From: Takifugu bimaculatus | Lineage: Eukaryota > Chordata > Actinopteri > Tetraodontiformes > Tetraodontidae | Assembly: GCA_004026145.2 (NCBI GenBank) | Contig: CP034983.1 | Location: forward strand, 13,301,212-13,365,211 | DNA length: 64,000 nucleotides | Direction: 5' to 3' | Shown here: in pieces, positions 58,801 to 64,000 of the stretch | Numbering within the stretch: position 1 is the stretch's first letter | How the letters are laid out: each line of letters begins with the position of its first letter | Program-made: the position numbers and the translations under genes | Notes under the pieces: generated by a model | What the model saw: only the letters and a program-made list of their open reading frames with translations | Told to the model about the DNA's origin: nothing | Database searches by the model: none

Positions 58801-59748
58801 GCGTGGGTTTGAGTCCCGGCTTTAAATGCAGCGGAGATGACAGGCGTAGCATTTACCTTGATGTTTGCTGCTTTGAACCGCCTGGCACGGGCGATGCCCG
58901 CGCCGGGAACGCGGCCTGTTTGAACGAGCTCATCCTGGGGAAAATACCGGAATGACGCGGCTGACACACTCCGGCTTTCAACGGTTCCTCTCCGAGCGAG
59001 TGACGAGCGCGAGACACAGCGATTTCCCGCGCTTCAAGTGCGACCCTGAAATGGGGCCTGTTTAGCGTCTTCGAACGCCCTCCGGAAGGGAGAGTGACGT
59101 TCCTCTCTTCACTTTCCAATTTCTGCATCGGAACGGGGGGGGGAGGGGGGGGGGTGTCGATCACCTTCCCGGATTGATAATAGCTCGAGAGAGAACACGC
59201 CGAAATGACATCACCGCAGCGCCGACCCAAACGGGCGAAATTTGGTCCCATTATTCCGCGATAATGGAACATTTAAGGAACGTCGCAGGGCCCCGGATTA
59301 GTCTGGATCTTGTCCTATCACGTAAATCTTGTAATATAATTTCGGCAATAACAATAACAGCCGGTAGAGCCGATCTGAGGAGAGAGAAAAAAACCACCCA
59401 AATGTGTTTTGTTTTGCATAAATTCTTCTCCGCGTTATTGTTTGGAGCTAATCCTCCGACACCTTCCCAAACGGAGCCGCGGCTCCAGTCCCGCTCGGAT
59501 ATCATGATGAATTATTTATCGCCCTTTTCTTTGGAAGAGCCGAGCAGAAACACCTATTATTGGGGCGTGAGGCTAGCCCATGCTAGCTAGGTTATCTCTG
59601 TCCCGGATACCTGCGCTAATCACCTCGCGGTGTTATTATCATTGCTAGCGTCTTGCTAGCTGTGCGTCTCTTTCTTTTTGAACATGTGACTTTTTTTTAG
59701 TCGCTAGAAGTGACGTGTTAATAAACGTGAGCACTGAAAAGCTAGCGG

Positions 59749-59784
59749 ACTCACAGTGACCACTTTACTCACAGTGACCACTTT
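59749..59784. repeat. 18-bp exact tandem duplication
   Basis: actcacagtgaccacttt occurs twice in direct succession. Confidence 0.9.
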
Positions 59785-60103
59785 GCGCACACGTTAGCCC
59801 GAGAGTGGCGCACCGCGGCGCCACACAACAATATCGCAACTGGACGAATTTCTTTCCTTTTTTGTCTTTTTTAACGTGAGAATGAAAGCAGGCGTCTCAG
59901 CCCCCCTGGTGTGATGACCATTAGCGCCCGCCTGGCTGGAGGTTGTGACACAAGCTGTGAAAATTCGCCGCAGCGGCGCCTGAGATGTTTAAAATGTGTC
60001 CATTAGCACCGAGGACGGTGAGCGGCACCTGTTTCCCTCAGAGAGCAGGTGAAGCTGCTATCAAGGTTTTCCCCTCCGTCACGTTCCAAAGGGATGTTGA
60101 TTG

Positions 60104-60205
60104 GAGGATCCAGGACCAGGCTCAAGGCCTTGAGTTCGGATCCAGGACCAGATTCCAGCATCCAGGACTAGATTCAAGGCTCAAGGACCAGGTCAAGGTC
60201 AAGCC
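60104..60205. repeat. Degenerate repeat around ggatccaggaccag
   Basis: The phrase atccaggac(c/t)ag occurs three times between 60106 and 60171, intermixed with ctcaagg(c/a). Units are unequal, so it is an old or gene-converted minisatellite. Confidence 0.6.
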
Positions 60206-61699
60206 TGGAAGCTAGCCCTGCAAATTAATTTAGCTTTTTTTATTTCATTTCTTCTCATGATGCACAAAAATCCATTTTTAGTAACTTTATCTCTGATTTT
60301 GAACAAAGGTTCACAAATTATTCCAGATTTAATCCCCCCCCCCCCCCGAATCTGTATTTTTCCCTCCGGGAACGTCGGCTCCTTTGGTCGCCCTTTCTTC
60401 TAGAACCACGACGTCACGTCTCTCTTGCATCCATCCTTCTTTCATGCAACGGCGAGCGCCGGCGCCGAGCCCTGACGGCAGGCGCTCCGTCCAGTTTGGT
60501 GCCTGAAATTTGGGAATTGGAACGGTCCTAAATTATGGGATGGCGAGAGTGCAGGAAGAGTGACGAGAAACAGGCCGATGATCAGGGATCCATATTTAAA
60601 ACAGTAACTTAATGTAGCTGCAGGAGTGAGAAGCAGCGGGTCAGTTACCTCCTTTTTTAAAATAATAATAATTTTATTTTGGGGGGGGGGCAGACTGGAC
60701 AGGCTGTGGGGTTTCGGGGGTTTTTTGTTCTCCCCTTCACGTTGCCAACTCCAGCTGTCACACAGAGGGACAATAGGGAAAAAAGGAGCGGGTGCTCTCT
60801 GAATGGAAAAAATAAACTGAAGAGACCCCCCCACCCCCACCACTCCACCCTCCCCCCCACCCTTCCTCCTCCCCAATACTCGTCATCTGCATTTGACAGG
60901 ACCCCTGTTCTCTCCTCACCGCCCCTTTTCTTTTCCTTTCTCCTCTTCTCTCCCCATGCTCTCCATAATCCCCTCTCTCTCTCTCTCCCTGCTAAGTGCA
61001 GCTGTTGCTCTACCCCCCCCCCCCCCCCCCTACAAAGATTGCTAATTAGGACCCTTTTTTTGGTGACTTTTGTCCATCAAACTTGTTCAACTTGCGATTG
61101 TCCCGCTCGGCGCGCTCGGACGCGGCGGCTCCTCCAGCGCGCGTCCGCAGGCGCGGCCTCTTCTGACCGCCGTCACTCCAGCCTTGAATGATGAGCCCAC
61201 TCTGGAGAATGGACCGGCCCATCTCCCTCATTCTGCTCACATAGCTGGGGAGCCGGGAGAGGGAGCGCAGGGAGCGGAGAGCCTGAGAAAACAGCGATTC
61301 ACACACGGAACACTGAGACCCCCGGTAGCTCAACAAATGAGTGTCTAGCCCCGCGTCCATTCAGATCGGCCCCTCGGTCCGCAAGCCTATTAGCCAGGCA
61401 TCGCTCCTTGAACATTCACTGTCGACAACATGTGGAGGCATCGCTATAGCAACCGGTGGATATGACATGTGCAATGGACGGGGGACTCCTGAGCTGCTGA
61501 ATATAAGGAGGGGCTCAGCCTTGACTAAATGATGGCAAAAAACCCTCAACCCCGCCACCTCCCCGTCTCTTTTCATTGGCACATAGACGCTGAAAGGACT
61601 CACTAGTGGGGCTTCTGCACATTCTTCCGAGGCTCGGAAAATCAGGCGGGCATATCCCGCATTCTTCTCCCTTTTCTTCTTCTCGCCGGCTCTCCCCTT

Positions 61700-61960
61700 T
61701 TCCCCCCCTTTCCCCTTCATCTTCACGTCGGAGCCGCGCTCTTTTGTTGCCGGCGCTGGGGAGGGGGGAAGGCATGGGACCCTCGCGGGGGAACTTTTGG
61801 AGGAGCGGACGGAGCGGGCGGCCAGTGCAGGCGCGGAGAGGCGCGTCCTCGGAGCTGCGGCGGGCGTCGCTGCTCCGTGCGCTCTGGAATACAGGACACG
61901 GTCGCGGCGCGCTCCGCACCGCACCGCAGCCCGGCGCGGATTCAGGTACCTGCGTGAGCG
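61700..61960 (+). promoter_or_regulatory. CpG-rich block; candidate internal promoter or first exon
   Basis: Dense CpG sequence with an ATG at 61774 in an open frame (MGPSRGNFWRSGRSGR...) that runs into a strong donor (cag|gtacct) after 61945. An AT-rich ataaggag stretch lies at 61503 and an inverted CCAAT (attgg) at 61576. I do not recognise the peptide. It could be an alternative first exon of ptprn2, a nested or antisense transcript, or just a CpG island. Confidence 0.3.
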
Positions 61961-63654
61961 TGTGCGTGTGTGTCCTGCCGTTTTGTTTCTGCTTTCGGTG
62001 GGAAGCTGCCGACCGTGCGTGGAGGAGAGGGATATTTCTCGGAGCTCTTCTCCACGGCCGGATGCTGCAGATCCGATTTTTAAAGCTCGCTGGATTAAAA
62101 ATAACGATCGGCCGGCAGCAAAATGTACCAGAAAATAGACTCCGGCGTGAGCTGGGCTCAGGGGCGTGCACATCTGTCTGCAGGGGACAAAGTTTGGCCC
62201 GCTGCTGGGTTTATTCCTGCTCCTTTAGATCCTTTATTTAATGGTTCATCTCTGATTTTAGACAGCGCGACTGTTAGCCGTTAGCGTTTCCAGCACTTCA
62301 CCAAATCGACCTATTTTGCAAATTGAAATGTGTTTTTCTTTTTTCTTGTTTCAACTTGCACCGCGGTTTGCAAAATAACCCTAATTTTAATGAATATTTA
62401 TATATGTGCAGCTTTCTCAGGTTTGAATTTTTATTTTAATTTTAATTTTTTGGTTTGTTTTGTTGATCACAGGCTTTTATTTTTTATTCCTTTGGAAATC
62501 CCGAGCTGGTTGTCGGAGAACTTTGCCCCCCTGAATCAGAGGGACAGTCACGGTTCAGGGGCGCTGGATGCATGAGAGCTGGAGTGAATGGCTGCCTGAC
62601 CCAACTGCTCCTCTCTGTCTGACCTTTCTTCTATCCTCCGAATAATCCAGAGCACCGAAATCAATCTGCTCCCTCGGAGAGACGCCCGACGTTAGGCTGC
62701 GACTTTCCCTCATCCGGCCCAATTAATCGCGTTTAGGGGAGAAATCTACAAAACAAAACGTTCCAGAGCCCATTTATTTAAAAAAAAAAAAAAAAAAGGA
62801 TAAAAATGCAATGGTTAAACAATCGATTGTTTTAACTCTTTATCCCGTGAATCCTGCGTGCATGAGGACGCCGGGATGGACCCTCGGAGGCCGAATTCGC
62901 AGCCTCGCGTCACATCTGCTCCCTCCTTTCTAACGGGATTAACGCCTTCAAACGCTCTTTATTCCTGCGGCTGCAGCCCGGGCCGCCCCGGTCGCCCCGC
63001 CGATGCATTTCAGGGTGGCGTTACTACAGGACGGCCCCGTCCGTCAGCCTCTGAGGGCTGTTTTGGGGTCAGAGGTCACGCTCACTCATGGGTGACACGC
63101 TAACCGTAACAGGTCCTTGTCGCAGCGTCCAGACGCGGTTCAACATCTCCAAACGCCGCTCCCGCCGCCCGCGTCTCGGCGAGCGGCCGCGCCGAGGCCG
63201 CTCCTCTCACGCCGCCAGCCTCTTCAGAGCTCCCGCCTCTTCACACTCGATTGGACGTCCACGCTTTGCGAAGGCAATCAGCAGGACGGCGATCGAAAAG
63301 AACCGATAAAGCACCAGCAATTACGAGCAAAGGGGTCAAACAGTATTGCGACCGGCGCGAGGTGAAGTGTCTTGTTTGGTAGATGGTAACAACACGCCGC
63401 CTCCCCGCCACCCGTCCATTAGAGCCCTCGGGCCGAAATGTCAGAGCGTCCCCCCCCCCCCCATGCTCTCGGTAGATTGGATTCTCGTCACTCATCCATC
63501 CTTCAGCGTCGTACGCTGACAATTAGGGGGCCGCTGATGTGTTGGCGCCGAGTTATTGATACTGGCCTTTAGCGGATGCAGAGCTGTTGGCGTGATGGAA
63601 TTAAAGGCTGTGGAGAGCTCACGTCAGTCACCGAGGACGCCGGGAATGATTTAT

Positions 63655-63812
63655 GCCAGCTAATTAGCGTCGGGGAAATTGTACATTTTAATGAAAGCTA
63701 GCTCGGCATGTGATGTGTGTATTTTACGCAATTAGCAGAGTAATTGTTCACCGCGGCAACGGTTTAGATAACATTAATTATCCTTACGAAATTTTGCCCC
63801 TAATTATCGCTG
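63655..63812. promoter_or_regulatory. Cluster of homeodomain-type sites
   Basis: TAATTA/TAATTG/CAATTA-type cores occur at 63661, 63729, 63740, 63773 and 63800, with TTAATG at 63688, inside a non-repetitive AT-rich stretch. A candidate enhancer by motif density only. Confidence 0.3.
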
Positions 63813-64000
63813 TTCTCAAATCTGCCGGTCTCCGCGAGGCCCGAGGGGAATTTGTCGCCGCGGTAAACCCCCACGACCGGCGCGGTTATCAACACGCAGG
63901 CCGCGGCGCCGCGGTCAGGCATTAGCATGCGGCGTGGGTGTGCATATTTGAAAAGGCCTCACCGTTCAACCGGTGGCTCAGTCTGGACAGGCTGCGTCTC

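Larger units (their letters stand above)
51007..64000 (+). other. ptprn2: ptprn2 intron 11 (13 kb seen, continues)
   Basis: Contains the CCCAGN array (52108), the TGG tract (52411), (ATT)18 (52793), C/G homopolymers (for example C18 at 61013), a CpG-rich block at 61700-61960 and a homeodomain-site-rich AT block at 63660-63810. No transmembrane or phosphatase-like exon was found. Confidence 0.7.

Noticed and set aside
61361..62173. Long minus-strand open frame (270 residues) and overlapping frames in 61.3-62.2 kb
   Set aside because: It lies in CpG-rich DNA where stops are rare, several frames are open at once, and the peptide has no recognisable domain. Only the weaker possibility of a promoter or first exon on + is kept.
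51007..64000. Search for the ptprn2 transmembrane exon and for the miR-153 hairpin known from PTPRN2 introns
   Set aside because: No hydrophobic exon with correct phase and no ttgcatagtcacaaaa sequence was found by eye. Both are expected further downstream, outside the window.
1..64000. CRISPR array, prokaryotic operon, prophage or toxin-antitoxin system
   Set aside because: The window has spliced vertebrate genes with AATAAA signals and microsatellites. Tandem repeats here have no spacer structure.

Overview
This is a piece of a vertebrate nuclear genome. The organism is most likely a ray-finned fish with a compact genome, and a pufferfish-like percomorph is my best guess. Three genes lie head to tail on the + strand, each split by GT-AG introns: the 3' half of an extended synaptotagmin gene (esyt2), a complete condensin-II subunit gene (ncapg2) and the 5' part of a phogrin/IA-2beta gene (ptprn2). 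The same gene neighbours, in the same order and relative orientation, occur on human 7q36.3 (ESYT2, NCAPG2, PTPRN2), which supports all three calls. The guess of a compact fish genome rests on ncapg2: 26 coding exons fit into 5.8 kb, and many introns are only 69-92 bp.

Layout. 1-5003: last nine coding exons, 3' UTR and poly(A) signal of esyt2. 5004-5814: intergenic/promoter DNA holding an almost perfect 185-bp tandem duplication that carries CRE-like and YY1/CTCF-like motifs. 5815-11616: ncapg2, 1137 residues when spliced, close to the human length. 11736-12209: a very short intergenic stretch with a perfect CRE next to a GC box and a two-codon uORF. 12210-64000: ptprn2. About eleven coding exons (signal peptide, RESP18-homology region, luminal linker and most of the membrane-proximal ectodomain) are spread from 12210 to 51006. 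The window ends inside the next intron, before the transmembrane and phosphatase-like exons.

The ptprn2 introns are much larger than those of its neighbours (up to 17.7 kb). They are mostly unique sequence peppered with CA/TG microsatellites, C/G homopolymers and four minisatellite-type arrays (20-bp, 21-bp, 12-bp and 6-bp units). I see no tRNA, rRNA, CRISPR array, viral gene or intact transposon. Two stretches resemble degraded retroelement tails.

The three genes do not form a pathway. Esyt2 tethers ER to plasma membrane and moves lipid, ncapg2 belongs to condensin II and shapes mitotic chromosomes, and ptprn2 is a dense-core-vesicle membrane protein. The items most worth a second look are the duplicated ncapg2 promoter element, a single-base frame break in esyt2 at a C7 run, a stop-free in-frame 78-bp intron in ncapg2, an unresolved micro-splice in ptprn2 next to a 21-bp minisatellite, a convergent CTCF-like pair in ptprn2 intron 3, and a CpG-rich block near 61.7-61.95 kb that could be an internal promoter/first exon. 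All exon boundaries were read by eye from reading frame, splice consensus and remembered human homologues; no alignment or search was run.
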